Of a DNA stretch of 64,000 nucleotides, positions 1 to 14,830 are shown piece after piece. The stretch is from Haliclystus octoradiatus. Taxonomy: Eukaryota > Cnidaria > Staurozoa > Stauromedusae > Haliclystidae. The stretch lies in the NCBI GenBank assembly GCA_916610825.1, contig OU744449.1, positions 4,323,743-4,387,742 of the forward strand. Direction: 5' to 3'. The stretch's first letter is position 1; each line of letters starts with the position of its first letter. A model generated the notes under the pieces. The model saw nothing but the letters and a program-made list of their open reading frames with translations, was not told where the DNA came from and searched no databases. Position numbers and translations under genes: made by a program.

Positions 1-211
1 ATTCAATTCAGTTTTCATGTTCTTCGAACATCTCATTTTACAAACATCTCATTTTACACAATGTTGAAATCCAGAAATCTATTGTTTCTGTTCGTTCTAG
101 TGATTTAGCAACACTTACTTGCACACTTGATTCTAGGCCACGAGGAGCGAAGCAAATCAAGATGATTTTTGTGCCATTTAAATCAATTGTTGTTAGTTTT
201 AATATTCATAA

Positions 212-863
212 ATAGTGTTTTTGACTCATGGTTACGTAAGTGACCTTGAGTCTATGCTGTCATGGTAGAAACGTTTTCATTTCATTTCATTTTTACTAAA
301 TCTTTTGTTCTTTTGAAATAACGTTCAACATACTGCTTTGCGTGCTAACAAAGGTCGAACAAAAAACGATTGCGCAAGAAACACCATTTTATTGTTAAAA
401 ATACAATGGGCGAGCTGTGTAATTGTTCAAAATTTTTAGCTGGATTTGACATAAATTTTTTCCCATTGCCCGCCATGATGGCTGACTCGCACCTTAGCGA
501 GATTACAATTGCGTTATTAAATGGTGTTTCTAATACTCCTGGATTATTTTACATCGTGATTATCTCTTCATTGGTAGAACACATTATTGTTTTCTTCTTC
601 TCGTCATTTGAAATGGTTAATGAAAGGTTTTAATCGTTCTGTAACATCACTATTTGAGGTGAAACTTCGAAAGATAATTTTTGTTGTGTTTTGACCATGA
701 GAACTTTTAAACCGACAATTCATCATTTGTTTGCAATCGTTTTTTGTTCGACCTTTGTTATCACGCAAAGCAGTATGTTGAACGTCATTTCAAAAGAACA
801 AGATATTTAGTCAAAAATGAAATGATGAGACAAGGTCACTTACGTAACCATGAGTCAAAAACG
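212..863. mobile_element. Foldback MITE with long imperfect terminal inverted repeats
   Basis: The left arm (about 212-376) and right arm (about 733-863) are near-exact reverse complements. Both contain the TTTTTGACTCATGGTTACGTAAGTGACCTT end, the AACGTTCAACATACTGCTTTGCGTG block and the AAAGGTCGAACAAAAAACGATTG block, read inward; the right arm lacks a stretch present in the left. The 350-bp interior holds only an AT-rich frame (370-633) that I do not regard as a gene. I could not identify a clean target duplication, so the superfamily is unknown. A half copy lies at 21494-21630. Confidence 0.75.
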
Positions 864-930
864 CAAATCATCACTGCAAGAGAGCAGAGATGCGTTGCGG
901 CTTTACAGGTGTCTAGCAGTATGTAAGCGC

Positions 931-1729
931 CATTACAACGCTACACGATCAAGTATATTTAGCTTCCATATATTGCAGCTGAAATATAAGTAAATTTCAA
1001 TTCCTGTACAAACTTGTAGCTTTTATTGCGAAAACGCTGCTTGTTCATGAGTTTTCAAATACAATCTGACTTCAGTCCTGAATAAATCAAAATTAACTTA
1101 TTTGAAAATAAATCTACAAAAGGACTTGTGAATACAAATGCCATTGTTCCAAACGTTAAGCAATGGAGAGAAAGTTAAAACATTTTTTGTAGTTCTGACC
1201 AACATCAGCACCGCAATTCAAAGAGAATTATTACTCCTTGGGTAATTTATGCATTATAACCACGGCTAACTTTGATTGCAGAAGTTGAAGTTGAAATTGA
1301 AATGCGAAAATATACAAACAAAGTATGAGTTCGTTTTTAAGTTGTCTCAGTATATAATGTGAAGGAAAACCAAAACCAAATGTAAACATATGCCGTGTAA
1401 ACATGCGTCTGTTTAAATTACAGTTCATAAAATTTCTGAAATATTAACATCTCAGTATATATATATCAGCAGACAAGTACATGTTTCTGGCCATTAGCCT
1501 TATATATATATGTATATCTAACATCTGGTTTTGTGAAAGTGGTCTCTCATAAGATATGCATTTTACCCATTTATTATGTTGAATACAGTTACATAGCAAT
1601 ATGCAGTTCCCTGTATATTCAATATCAATTTATTTGCTGATGACATAACATTAATGACGAGTTTTTTAAATCATCTGATATTATAAATTGATCATTGTTT
1701 GTATTTGATGATTGTGTTAGATATCTGCA
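931..1729. other. Intergenic; probable polyadenylation region of the adjacent minus-strand gene
   Basis: I see no coding region. TTTATT at about 1629-1634 reads AATAAA on the minus strand, roughly 100 bp past the stop of the gene at 1730-2863, and is a plausible polyadenylation signal. Short (TA)n runs occur near 1457-1510. Confidence 0.4.
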
Positions 1730-2863
1730 TCATACGCACTCGTTGTTATGTTCACATAATTTTACAAACAGCTCAAATGATGTTTTTCCGGAACTTACAA
1801 TTTCATTATTATGATCTAGAAAGTCAGTTCTGTACCAAAATGAATAAGTTGTACCTTGAACCAACATAAAGCAGCCAGAAGTAGCTGAATACGGAGTATC
1901 AACACCATCACCTTCGAATTCATCAAATTGCAAGTAATTTGCAACTACATCACCACGAAAGTCATTAACAAGTACGATTTCACTAGCAATGGGACCTGAA
2001 TGCCTGTAACATCCAAATGGCATCGGAGTTGAAAGTCTGCAAATTAATCCACCATGCAAATGATTTAATTTGAGTTTGTATAATCCAGTTCGTAATTGAA
2101 ATGTAAAAGTTCCTGGTTTCTCATCTCTTGCTTCGACATGAATAGGAGATGGGGTTGCCTTCACGAAATCTAAAACGAAAAGAAAATATTGTTTATCCGC
2201 TTTCTCTAAATTACACTATTGGTAAAAATATTATTTTCATTCGATCTTATGAACCACAAAGAATTGTTGCTACACTTCATAATTATATTGAAAATAAAAG
2301 AAACTATACACTTAGAAGGAAATACAATTAATTTATAAAGATTGTGATACGATTTGTTTGATCAATATCACGACACTTTCACAGGTATATTTGATGTAAT
2401 CGTTACCATGGTATTCTTATTCGCAATAGATCTATAGATGCACCTGGCAAATTAGCATAATCTTTATGTTATTATTATTACAAATGTTGTATTGGCATGG
2501 TTACTCACTTTCAATTTTTTCATAATAAATAGAATCTTCCTTCTTAATCAAAATTCCTTCTTCAAGATCTTCGTCATGCTTCTTTGCAAATAATTGACAT
2601 GTTACATTTCTGTGATTAGCACCAACGGCATTCATTGACTTGGCTTTTGCTTCAGCACTAAATATCATCGAACATCTTCCAATAGATATATTTGAATGAC
2701 TCTGAAAAGCATTTCCAGTGTAGAATTGCCCTTCTATCGCCTCAAGATATTCGCCATCCGTTTTCTGATAAGGAAACTGACATGTTGGATCACCATTACA
2801 TGGCAATTGCAAATAACAAAGGAAAGAGAAAAAAAGCAGCACGAGTATGAATCCTCCCATCAT
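1730..2863 (-). CDS. Two-exon secreted protein with a PAN/apple-like module (host gene)
   Basis: Exon 1 runs 2863-2509 and exon 2 2169-1730. The donor AAA|GTGAGT (2508-2507) and acceptor TTTTAG|ATT (2171-2170) join in phase 1 and keep the frame open, giving about 265 residues. I chose the ATG at 2863, just ahead of a hydrophobic signal-peptide-like segment (GGFILVLLFFSFLCYLQL). The mature N-terminal part has about four cysteines and the pattern GQFYTG...GRCSMIFSAEAKAKS...NVTCQLF, which resembles PAN/apple modules. The exon 2 part has several aromatic and glycine residues and a C-terminal cysteine pair, and I do not recognise it. Secretion and an extracellular binding role are inferred; the ligand is unknown. 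Unspotted upstream exons remain possible. Confidence 0.6.
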
Positions 2864-2971
2864 TCTTGTTGAGTCGCAATCGAATAATACACGATTATTG
2901 AAACACACTATCTGCCACCATCACACGTCTAGCGATGACAAGCGATGGTGTACGAATAAAAACCTATCTAA

Positions 2972-3300
2972 CCCAGCAGGCACAGCAACGTTGCGGCAAC
3001 GTTTTAATTGAGTTGCTATAGAAGGAGCAAAAACGTTGCATTCAGAGCCCGGATGTCATCGCGCCGAACGTTGTTCACTACGAAGTAGCAACGTCGTCAT
3101 GTGACCGAAATACTCCTGGTATGCAACGTTCTGCAACCTGAATACAACCAGAATGCAGCCTATGTCGGAGTAAATATGTGGCTACAACATTGCTAAAACG
3201 TTGTATTTTGGTTGAGTTGCAGCACCGTCTTCGAGTGCAACCACAATATCAGTTAATTTACGTTGCAATAGCGATGCAAACAACGTTGTGACATCTTCAA
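2972..3300 (+). mobile_element. Left AACGTTG-rich transposon end (CCCAGCAGGCAC terminus)
   Basis: Begins CCCAGCAGGCAC and contains many copies of AACGTTG/CAACGTT and close variants spaced over about 320 bp, typical of subterminal transposase-binding repeats. The matching inverted end is at 17432-17443 with the same repeats inside it. No transposase is visible. Confidence 0.55.
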
Positions 3301-3310
3301 AAAAGACAAC

Positions 3311-5400
3311 TGTGATTATGATAATCCGTCTTATATTATACTACAATATTCATAAATGTTGAGATACTTGAGAATCATTACACGCCGGGTATTTACAAGT
3401 CAATATCGAAAAGTACATAAATAATACAGTAAGCAAGCACATATTTGTATAGAGTATTGTGAAGTGCGACAAGTATTTGAATACATATGCGTTCACAGAA
3501 ACCAGTGAGCAAAGTTTTATACGCCTTTTGATGTCTTCTTCCTGTAATTATATCTTTTCTTATTATGTGTTTGATAACTGTATTGATGATAAGGCACCGC
3601 AACAGGGCCTAAAAAGCAATGGGACAATGTGTTAACATGGATCAGACATGTTACCTGCCAAGAGGCAGATGCAATTTGAATATATTAGACACATAAGTTA
3701 CCTTGATAGGAGGATCCATGCCCAATGTCACACCAGTTGTATGGCATGTTTATAGTCCTTGCGATCAATTCGTCAAACATTAGTAGCAAATACATATCTA
3801 CAGAAAGAAAAAAATGTGATATTGTTATCCAAGAATGCTTACTAAATTTTGTTTAAAGATTTTCAATCACTTGAACAAACAGCAATAAATGTAGTTATTC
3901 CTACCTGTCTGCACATGACATTTTTCGTTTCATTTGAAAGACCTACACGTGAAGGAAGATAAATATAAGGCATGTAACATTATAGCTAAAAACATTATCT
4001 TTTTCAAGATCAAATTTTACAAATCTTGAGGACAGGAAGACGAAAATTCAAGGCTTACTTTTACCTAGTCTTTTAAACAGCAAGGTCTAACTGTGAAATT
4101 CAATAAAAAGTAAACACACAAGAAAGAGTAAAAGCTGGCTAAGCTTGGAAATCACATTTGATATTTCGAAATATTTATTTTCCAAGTTAAACTTACCCAA
4201 TTTTCCTATGGATTTCTGTCCAAACATTTCAATGGGAACAGCAGACATTCAACTGAAAATAAATTAAAAAACAAATGATTAATATAATGAGTAGGTAGGC
4301 ATGAGGGATCAGAAAAACGTTTTGCTAAAAGTATCAGACGAGACAATAATTCAAGTTGACCCGTACATACCTTGTAACCTTGGCTCATAGGCAAAATATT
4401 CAATCGTCAGACTAATTGGGAAGAACTAGGTATTGTATGCTGGTTTTCATTGCCTAAATCATTTCTTTCTTGGTTGAATCATAAACTTTAACACTAGCAA
4501 ATGACATCGAATATGAACCATCCTTTTCGGTGGAGGAATTATCTTCCTGTTGGATTTTTCAGAAGCCGTTTATTTTGCTTATTTTGGCGCTTCGACAGAA
4601 ATACGAACGCAGAAAGGGTCTGGAGAGATTATATGACAGCGAGGCTCTGTGAAGTACCTAGCCTTTATGAAGACTTAGTGTTGCGAATAGAAATGCTAAC
4701 TTCAAATTAAGAAGGAAGTGAACTTTTTTCAAAATTTTAATCAGAATTTCAATTCTGTTTGACTTTTTATCCAATAGAGTCAGAACATAAAACAATTTTA
4801 TTAGCTTTAAAGTACTTTTTGCGTCTTTGCCATTTTTCAAACTTTCAAACATCTTCCAATGAAATCTGAAAACGAGGCTCCGTGTGTCCACAGGCAGGTT
4901 CGTTCGATCGATTTGTTATTGCCCACAAAAATTGTTTGCTGTAGGCCAAATGCCTACTACGCTCCCGGTGAAAATGAGCAAAAAAATATTTGCCGGAAAA
5001 TTTCCTCAAATTTCAATATTTTTACTAAAGAAAATACTGACAAGTGTATTTATATAAAAAAGACAACTCCTGTTAGTTTTATGCAAAATATTGGTCAAAC
5101 TCTTTTTTAATTGTATCCACATGAGTTTGAAAATTTGAACACTTCAAAGTCTTGTAGATCATTGTGTAGATTATGTAGACCACCGTAGTGCCTTATTCAG
5201 AAAAATCATAGACATTCTTCTTTCTGCAAATTGAGGTTAAATGGTCATATTTTCAATAGTAAACACTCAGGAGTATGAAAGTATGTCTAACAAACAATCC
5301 CATAGTTGATATTTTAATTAAAGTGCTGTTAATTGTTGATTTAATTTAAACAATAAATTTTAAATACATAGATTATGTAGCCAAAATATAAAAATATTTA
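3311..5400. other. No recognisable gene
   Basis: AT-rich sequence with only short, unsupported frames on both strands. No repeats matching the rest of the window and no RNA gene were recognised. Confidence 0.4.
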
Positions 5401-5484
5401 CTTCAAAATGAAATTTGGTATCCCTTCAATGCCTTGCATAGAAACCACTCAAGATAACATCGTTATATTAACAATTTATCCCAG

Positions 5485-8400
5485 TCAATTTCAGTTGAAA
5501 ATCTTATCTAATGCACATTCAATTAATCTCCAAAACGTTTTTATACGCAACTGGCATATTTACAAAAATGACACACATCTTAATTTGTATGAGATTTTGT
5601 TAAATGTCGAGATTGAAGATAAAAAATACTCAAGGTTACATATACATCTTTCATAAACCATGCAAATCAAGTTCAATTGAAGATTACACTGAAAAGTTCA
5701 TTTAATCTTCAAAACGTTTTTGTACACAAAAGGCATATTTACAAAAATTGCACATATCTTAATTAATCAGTATGTGATTTTGTCAAATATCAATATTATA
5801 ATTTCATAAAAAAAATACTCAAGGTCATATAAACATCATTAATAAACCACACAAATAAATTTAATTTGAAGATTGGATCAATCATAATATTTAATCTACA
5901 AGTTTACAAAAATTTACAAAATTGAACATATCTTAATTAATAAATATGTCATTTTATCAAATGCTGATATTTCAAATAAAAAATACAAAAGGTCATATAT
6001 ACATCTTTAATAAATTTATGCAAATCAATTTCAGTTAAATATTACAATGGAATCATAATTGAATCATCAAAAAGTTTTGTACACAAATGGCATATTTCCA
6101 AAATTGTACACATCTTATGTACCATGCGATTTTGTCAAATGTCGATATTTCCGATAAAAATGACTCCATGTGATAAATACATCTTTAATAAACTATAGAA
6201 TTCAATTTCAGTGAAAATTTTGATCAAAAACTTCATTTAATCTTCAAAAAGTTTTTGTACACAAATGGCATATTTCCAAAAATTGTACACATCTTACGTA
6301 CCATGCGATTTTGTCAAATGTCGATATTTCCGATAAAAATGACTCCATGTGATAAATACATCTTTAATAAAATATGGAATTCAATTTCAGCGAAAGTTTT
6401 GATAAAAAACTTCATTTAATCTTCAAAAAGTTTTTGTACACAAATGGCATATTTCCAAAAATTGTACACATCTTACGCACCATGCTATTTTGTCAAATGT
6501 CGATATTTCAGATAAAAATTACTCCATGTGATATATAAATCTTTAATAAACTATGGAATTCAATTTCAATGAAAGTTTTGATCAAAAACTTCATTTAGTC
6601 TTCAAAAAGTTTTTGTACACAAATGGCATTTTTCCAAAAATTGTACACATCTTACGTACCATGCGATTTTGTCAAATGTCGATATTGCAGATAAAAATTA
6701 CTCCATGTGATAAATACATCTTTAATAAACTATGGAATTCAATTTCAGCGAAAATTTTGATCAAAAACTTCATTTAATCTTCAAAAAGTTTTTGTACACA
6801 AATGGCATATTTCCAAAAATTGTACACATCTTACGTACCTTGCGATTTTGTCAAATGTCGATATTTCCGATAAAAATGACTCCATGTGATAAATACATCT
6901 TTAATAAACTATGGAATTCAATTTCAGTGAAAATTTTGATCAAAAACTTCATTTAATCTTCAAAAAGTTTTTGTACACAAATGGCATATTTCCTAAAAAT
7001 TGTACACATCTTACGTACCATGCGATTTTGTCAAATGTCGATATTTCCGATAAAAATGACTCCAGGTGATATATACATCTTTAATAAACTATAGAATTCA
7101 ATTTCAGCGAAAGTTTTGATCAAAAATTTCATTTAATCTTCAAAAAGTTTTTGTATACAAATGGCATAATTTCAAAAATTGTACACATCTTACGTACCAT
7201 GCGATTTTGTCAAATGTCGATATTTCCGATAAAAATGACTCCATGTGATAAATACATCTTTAATAAACTATGGAATTCAATTTCAGCGAAAGTTTTGATC
7301 AAAAACTTCATTTAATCTTCAAAAAGTTTTTGTACACAAATGGCATATTTCCAAAAATTGTACACATCTTACGTACCATGCGATTTTCTCAAATGTCGAT
7401 ATTTCAGATAAAAATTACTCCATGTGATATATACATCTTTAATCAACTATGGAATTCAATTTCAGCGAAAGTTTTGATCAAAAACTTCATTTAATCTTCA
7501 AAAAGTTTTTGTACACAAATGGCATATTTCCAAAAATTGTACACATCTTACGTACCATGCTATTTTGTCAAAAGTCGATATTTCAGATAAAAATTACTCC
7601 ATGTGATATATACATCTTTAATCAACTATGGAATTCAATTTCAGCGAAAATTTTGATCAAAAACTTCATTTAATCTTCAAAAAGTTTTTGTACACAAATG
7701 GCATATTTCCAAAAATTGTACACATCTTACGTACCTTGCGATTTTGTCAAATGTCGATATTTCCGATAAAAATGACTCCATGTGATAAATACATCTTTAA
7801 TAAACTATGGAATTCAATTTCAGTGAAAATTTTGATCAAAAACTTCATTTAATCTTCAAAAAGTTTTTGTACACAAATGGCATATTTCCTAAAAATTGTA
7901 CACATCTTACGTACCATGCGATTTTGTCAAATGTCGATATTTCCGATAAAAATGACTCCAGGTGATATATACATCTTTAATAAACTATAGAATTCAATTT
8001 CAGCGAAAGTTTTGATCAAAAATTTCATTTAATCTTCAAAAAGTTTTTGTATACAAATGGCATAATTTCAAAAATTGTACACATCTTACGTACCATGCGA
8101 TTTTGTCAAATGTCGATATTTCCGATAAAAATGACTCCATGTGATAAATACATCTTTAATAAACTATGGAATTCAATTTCAGCGAAAGTTTTGATCAAAA
8201 ACTTCATTTAATCTTCAAAAAGTTTTTGTACACAAATGGCATATTTCCTAAAAATTGTACACATCTTACGTACCATGCGATTTTGTCAAATGTCGATATT
8301 TCCGATAAAAATGACTCCAGGTGATATATACATCTTTAATAAACTATAGAATTCAATTTCAGCGAAAGTTTTGATCAAAAATTTCATTTAATCTTCAAAA

Positions 8401-11400
8401 AGTTTTTGTATACAAATGGCATAATTTCAAAAATTGTACACATCTTACGTACCATGCGATTTTGTCAAATGTCGATATTTCCGATAAAAATGACTCCATG
8501 TGATAAATACATCTTTAATAAACTATGGAATTCAATTTCAGCGAAAGTTTTGATCAAAAACTTCATTTAATCTTCAAAAAGTTTTTGTACACAAATGGCA
8601 TATTTCCAAAAATTGTACACATCTTACGTACCATGCGATTTTCTCAAATGTCGATATTTCAGATAAAAATGACTCCATGTGATAAATACATCTTTAATAA
8701 ACTATGGAATTCAATTTCAGCGAAAGTTTTGATCAAAAACTTCATTTAATCTTCAAAAAGTTTTTGTACACAAATGGCATATTTCCAAAAATTGTACACA
8801 TCTTACGTACCATGCTATTTTGTCAAAAGTCGATATTTCAGATAAAAATTACTCCATGTGATATATACATCTTTAATCAACTATGGAATTCAATTTCAGC
8901 GAAAATTTTGATCAAAAACTTCATTTAATCTTCAAAAAGTTTTTGTACACAAATGGCATATTTTCAAAAATTGTACACATCTTACGTACCATGCGATTTT
9001 CTCAAATGTCGATATTTCCGATAAAAATGACTCCATGTGATATATACATCTTTAATAAACTATGGAATTCAATTTCAGCGAAAGTTTTGATCAAAAACTT
9101 CATTTAATCTTCAAAAAGTTTTTGTAAACAAATGGCATATTTCCAAAAATTGTACACATCTTACGTACCATGCGATTTTGTCAAATGTCGATATTTCCGA
9201 TAAAAATGACTCCATGTGATAAATACATCTTTAATAAACTATGGAAATCAATTTCAGTGAAAATTTTGATCAAAAACTTCATTTAATCTTCAAAAAGTTT
9301 TTGTACACAAATGGCATATTTCCTAAAAATTGTACACATCTTACGCACCATGCTATTTTGTCAAATGTCGATATTTCAGATGAAAATTACTCCATGTGAT
9401 ATATAAATCTTTAATAAACTATGGAATTCAATTTCAATGAAAGTTTTGATCAAAAACTTCATTTAATCTTCAAAAAGTTTTTGTACACAAATGGCAGATT
9501 TCCTAAAAATTGTACACATCTTACGTACCATGCGATTTTGTCAAATGTCGATATTTCAGATAAAAATTACTCCAGGTGATAAATACATCTTTAATAAACT
9601 ATGGAATTCAATTTCAGCGAAAATTTTGATCAAAAACTTCATTTAATCTTCAAAAAGTTCTTGTACACAAATGGCATATTTTCAAAAATTGTACACATCT
9701 TACGTACCATGCGATTTTCTCAAATGTCGATATTTCCGATAAAAATGACTCCATGTGATATATACATCTTTAATAAACTATGGAATTCAATTTCAGCGAA
9801 AGTTTTGATCAAAAACTTCATTTAATATTCAAAAAGTTTTTGTAAACAAATGGCATATTTCCAAAAATTGTACACATCTTACGTACCATGCGATTTTGTC
9901 AAATGTCGATATTTCCGATAAAAATGACTCCATGTGATAAATACATCTTTAATAAACTATGGAAATCAATTTCAGTGAAAATTTTGATCAAAAACTTCAT
10001 TTAATCTTCAAAAAGTTTTTGTACACAAATGGCATATTTCCTAAAAATTGTACACATCTTACGCACCATGCGATTTTGTCAAATGTCGATATTTCAGATA
10101 AAAATTACTCCATGTGATATATAAATCTTTAATAAACTATGGAATTCAATTTCAATGAAAGTTTTGATCAAAAACTTCATTTAATCTTCAAAAAGTTTTT
10201 GTACACAAATGGCATATTTCCTAAAAATTGTACACATCTTACGTACCATGCGATTTTGTCAAATGTCGATATTTCAGATAAAAATTACTCCATGTGATAA
10301 ATACATCTTTAATAAACTATGGAATTCAATTTCAGCGAAAATTTTGATCAAAAACTTCATTTAATCTTCAAAAAGTTTTTGTACACAAATGGCATATTTC
10401 CAAAAATTGTACACATCTTACGTACCATGCGATTTTGTCAAATGTCGATATTTCCGATAAAAATGACTCCATGTGATAAATACATCTTTAATAAACTATG
10501 GAATTCAATTTAAGTGAAAATTTTGATCAAAAACTTCATTTAATCTTCAAAAAGTTTTTGTACACAAATGGCATATTTCCTAAAAATTGTACACATCTTA
10601 CGTACCATGCGATTTTGTCAAATGTCGATATTTCCGATAAAAATGACTCCAGGTGATATATACATCTTTAATAAACTATGGAATTCAATTTCAGCGAAAG
10701 TTTTGATCAAAAATTTCATTTAATCTTCAAAACGTTTTTGTATACAAATGGCATAATTTCAAAAATTGTACACATCTTACGTACCATGCGATTTTGTCAA
10801 ATGTCGATATTTCCGATAAAAATGACTCCATGTGATAAATACATCTTTAATAAACTATGGAATTCAATTTCAGCGAAAGTTTTGATCAAAAACTTCATTT
10901 AATCTTCAAAAAGTTTTTGTACACAAATGGCATATTTCCAAAAATTGTACACATCTTACGCACCATGCTCTTTTGTCAAATGTCGATATTTCAGATAAAA
11001 ATAACTCCATGTGATATATACATCTTTAATAAACTATGGAATTCAATTTCAGCGAAAATTTTGATCAAAAACTTCATTTAATCTTCAAAAAGTTTTTGTA
11101 CACAAATGGCATATTTTCAAAAATTGTACACATCTTACGTACCATGCGATTTTCTCAAATGTCGATATTTCCGATAAAAATGACTCCATGTGATATATAC
11201 ATCTTTAATAAACTATGGAATTCAATTTCAGCGAAAGTTTTGATCAAAAACTTCATTTAATCTTCAAAAAGTTTTTGTAAACAAATGGCATATTTCCAAA
11301 AATTGTACACATCTTACGTACCATGCGATTTTGTCAAATGTCGATATTTCCGATAAAAATGACTCCATGTGATAAATACATCTTTAATAAACTATGGAAA

Positions 11401-14400
11401 TCAATTTCAGTGAAAATTTTGATCAAAAACTTCATTTAATCTTCAAAAAGTTTTTGTACACAAATGGCATATTTCCTAAAAATTGTACACATCTTACGTA
11501 CCATGCGATTTTGTCAAATGTCGATATTTCCGATAAAAATGACTCCATGTCATAAATACATCTTTAATAAACTATGGAATTCAATTTCAGCGAAAGTTTT
11601 GATCAAAAATTTCATTTAATCTTCAAAAAGTTTTTGTATACAAATGGCATAATTTCAAAAATTGTACACATCTTACGTACCATGCGATTTTGTCAAATGT
11701 CGATATTTCCGATAAAAATGACTCCATGTGATAAATACATCTTTAATAAACTATGGAATTCAATTTCAGCGAAAGTTTTGATCAAAAACTTCATTTAATC
11801 TTCAAAAAGTTTTTGTACACAAATGGCATATTTCCAAAAATTGTACACATCTTACGCACCATGCTATTTTGTCAAATGTCGATATTTCAGATAAAAATTA
11901 CTCCATGTGATATATACATCTTTAATAAACTATGGAATTCAATTTCAGCGAAAATTTTGATCAAAAACTTCATTTAATCTTCAAAAAGTTTTTGTACACA
12001 AATGGCATATTTTCAAAAATTGTACACATCTTACGTACCATGCGATTTTCTCAAATGTCGATATTTCCGATAAAAATGACTCCATGTGATATATACATCT
12101 TTAATAAACTATGGAATTCAATTTCAGCGAAAGTTTTGATCAAAAACTTCATTTAATCTTCAAAAAGTTTTTGTAAACAAATGGCATATTTCCAAAAATT
12201 GTACACATCTTACGTACCATGCGATTTTGTCAAATGTCGATATTTCCGATAAAAATGACTCCATGTGATAAATACATCTTTAATAAACTATGGAAATCAA
12301 TTTCAGTGAAAATTTTGATCAAAAACTTCATTTAATCTTCAAAAAGTTTTTGTACACAAATGGCATATTTCCTAAAAATTGTACACATCTTACGTACCAT
12401 GCGATTTTGTCAAATGTCGATATTTCCGATAAAAATGACTCCATGTCATAAATACATCTTTAATAAACTATGGAATTCAATTTCAGCGAAAGTTTTGATC
12501 AAAAACGTCATTTAATCTTCAAAAAGTTTTTGTACACAAATGGCATATTTCCAAAAATTGTACACATCTTATGCACATCTTATGTTCCCTGCGATTTTGT
12601 CAAATGTCGATATTTCAGATAAAAATTACTCCATGTGATAAATACATCTTTAATAAACTATGGAATTCAATTTCAGCGAAAATTTTGATCAATAACTTCA
12701 TTTAACCTTCAAAAAGTTTTTGTACACAAATGGCATATTTCCAAAAATTGTACACATCTCATGTACCATGCGATTTTGTCAAATGTCGATATTTCCGATA
12801 AAAATTACTCCATGTGATAAATACATCTTTAATAAACTAGGGAATTCAATTTAAGTGAAAATTTTGATCAAAAACTTCATTTAATCTTCAAAAAGTTTTT
12901 GTACACAAATGGCATTTTTCCAAAAATTGTACACATCTTACGTACCATGCGATTTTGTCAAATGTCGATATTTCAGATAAAAATGACTCCATGTGATAAA
13001 TACATCTTTAATAAACTATGGAATTCAATTTCAGCGAAAATTTTGATCAAAAACTTCATTTAATCTTCAAAAAGTTTTTGTACACAAATGGCATATTTCC
13101 AAAAATTGTACACATCTTACGTACCATGCGATTTTGTCAAATGTCGATATTTCCGATAAAAATGACTCCATGTGATAAATACATCTTTAATAAACTATGG
13201 AATTCAATTTCAGTGAAAATTTTGATCAAAAACTTCATTTAATCTTCAAAAAGTTTTTGTACACAAATGGCATATTTCCTAAAAATTGTACACATCTTAC
13301 GTACCATGCGATTTTGTCAAATGTCGATATTTCCGATAAAAATGACTCCAGGTGATATATACATCTTTAATAAACTATGGAATTCAATTTCAGGGAAAAT
13401 TTTGATCAAAAACTTCATTTAATCTTCAAAAATTTTTTGTACACAAATGGCATATTTCCAAAAATTGTACACATCTTACGTACCATGCGATTTTGTCAAA
13501 TGTCGATATTTCCGATAAAAATGACTCCAGGTGATATATACATCTTTAATAAACTATGGAATTCAATTTCAGCGAAAGTTTTGATCAAAAACTTCATTTA
13601 ACCTTCAAAAAGTTTTTGTACACAAATGGCATATTTCCAAAAATTGTACACATCTTATGTACCATGCGATTTTGTCAAATGTCGATATTTCCGATAAAAA
13701 TTACTCCATGTGATAAATACATCTTTAATAAACTATAGAATTCAATTTCAGTGAAAATTTTGATCAAAAACTTCATTTAATCTTCAAAAAGTTTTTGTAC
13801 ACAAATGGCATATTTCCAAAAATTGTACATATCTTATGCACATCTTATGTTCCATGCGATTTTGTCAAATGTCGATATTTCAGATAAAAATTACTCCATG
13901 TGATAAATACATCTTTAATAAACTATGGAATTCAATTTCAATGAAAGTTTTGATCAAAAACTTCATTTAATCTTCAAAAAGTTTTTGTACACAAATGGCA
14001 TATTTCCAAAAATTGTACATATCTTATGCACATCTTATGTTCCATGCGATTTTGTCAAATGTCGATATTTCAGATAAAAATTACTCCATGTGATAAATAC
14101 ATCTTTAATGAACTATGGAATTCAATTTCAGCGAAAGTTTTGATCAAAAACTTCATCTAATCTTCAAAAAGTTTTTGTACACAAATGGCATATTTTCAAA
14201 AATTGTACACATCTTACGTACCATGCGATTTTGTCAAATGTTGATATTTCCGATAAAAATGACTCCGTGTGATAAATACATCTTTAATAAACTATGGAAT
14301 TCAATTTCAGTGAAAATTTTGATCAAAAACTTCATTTAGTCTTCAAAAGGTTTTTGTACACAAATGGCATATTTCCAAAAATTGTACACATCTTACGTAC

Positions 14401-14830
14401 CATGCCATTTTGTCAAATGTCGATATTTCCGATAAAAATGACTGCATGTGATAAATACATCTGTAATAAACCATGGAATTCAATTTCAGCAAAAGCTTTG
14501 ATCTAAAACTTTATTTAATTTTCAAAAACATTTTGTACACAAATGGCATATTTCCAAAAATTGTACACATCTTATGTACCATGCGATTTTGTCAAATGTC
14601 GATATAATTTCAGATAAAAATTACTCCATGTGATATATAAATCTTTAACAAATAATGGAATTCAATTTCAGTGAAAGTTTTGATCAAAAAATTCATTCAA
14701 TCTTCAAAAAGTTTTTGTACAAAAATGGCATGTTTACAAAAACTGCATATGTCTGGATTGTTGGAGATTTTGTCAGTGATGAAGTTTCAGTCAAAAATAA
14801 TCAGTGTCAGGACCATAATTAGTGTTTTAT
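5485..14830 (+). repeat. 179-bp satellite array, about 52 tandem units with higher-order structure
   Basis: Every unit repeats a block running from TATGGAATTCAATTTCAG through TTTTTGTACACAAATGGCAT to CATCTTTAATAAAC, with a period of 179 bp. Variant units are 180 bp (extra A in CCTAAAAATT) or about 190 bp (an extra ACATCTTATG near 12,570, 13,830 and 14,020). Most units carry one GAATTC. Edge units (5485-6190 and 14,500-14,830) are strongly diverged while central ones are nearly identical. Blocks recur at 896 bp (five units: 6732/7628 and 10678-11036/11574-11932) and 718 bp (four units: 8883/9601/10319). A 74-codon frame starting ATGGAATTC recurs but is a by-product of the repeat, since 179 is not a multiple of three. 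Confidence 0.97.

Noticed and set aside
370..926. Two frames in the first MITE
   Set aside because: They lie across inverted-repeat arms and have no protein-like conservation.
6553..14506. Recurrent 74-codon frames starting ATGGAATTC in the satellite
   Set aside because: They overlap their neighbours, the unit length is not a multiple of three, and variants drift like non-coding repeats.
5485..14830. CRISPR-like array
   Set aside because: Units are contiguous tandem repeats without unique spacers, in animal DNA.
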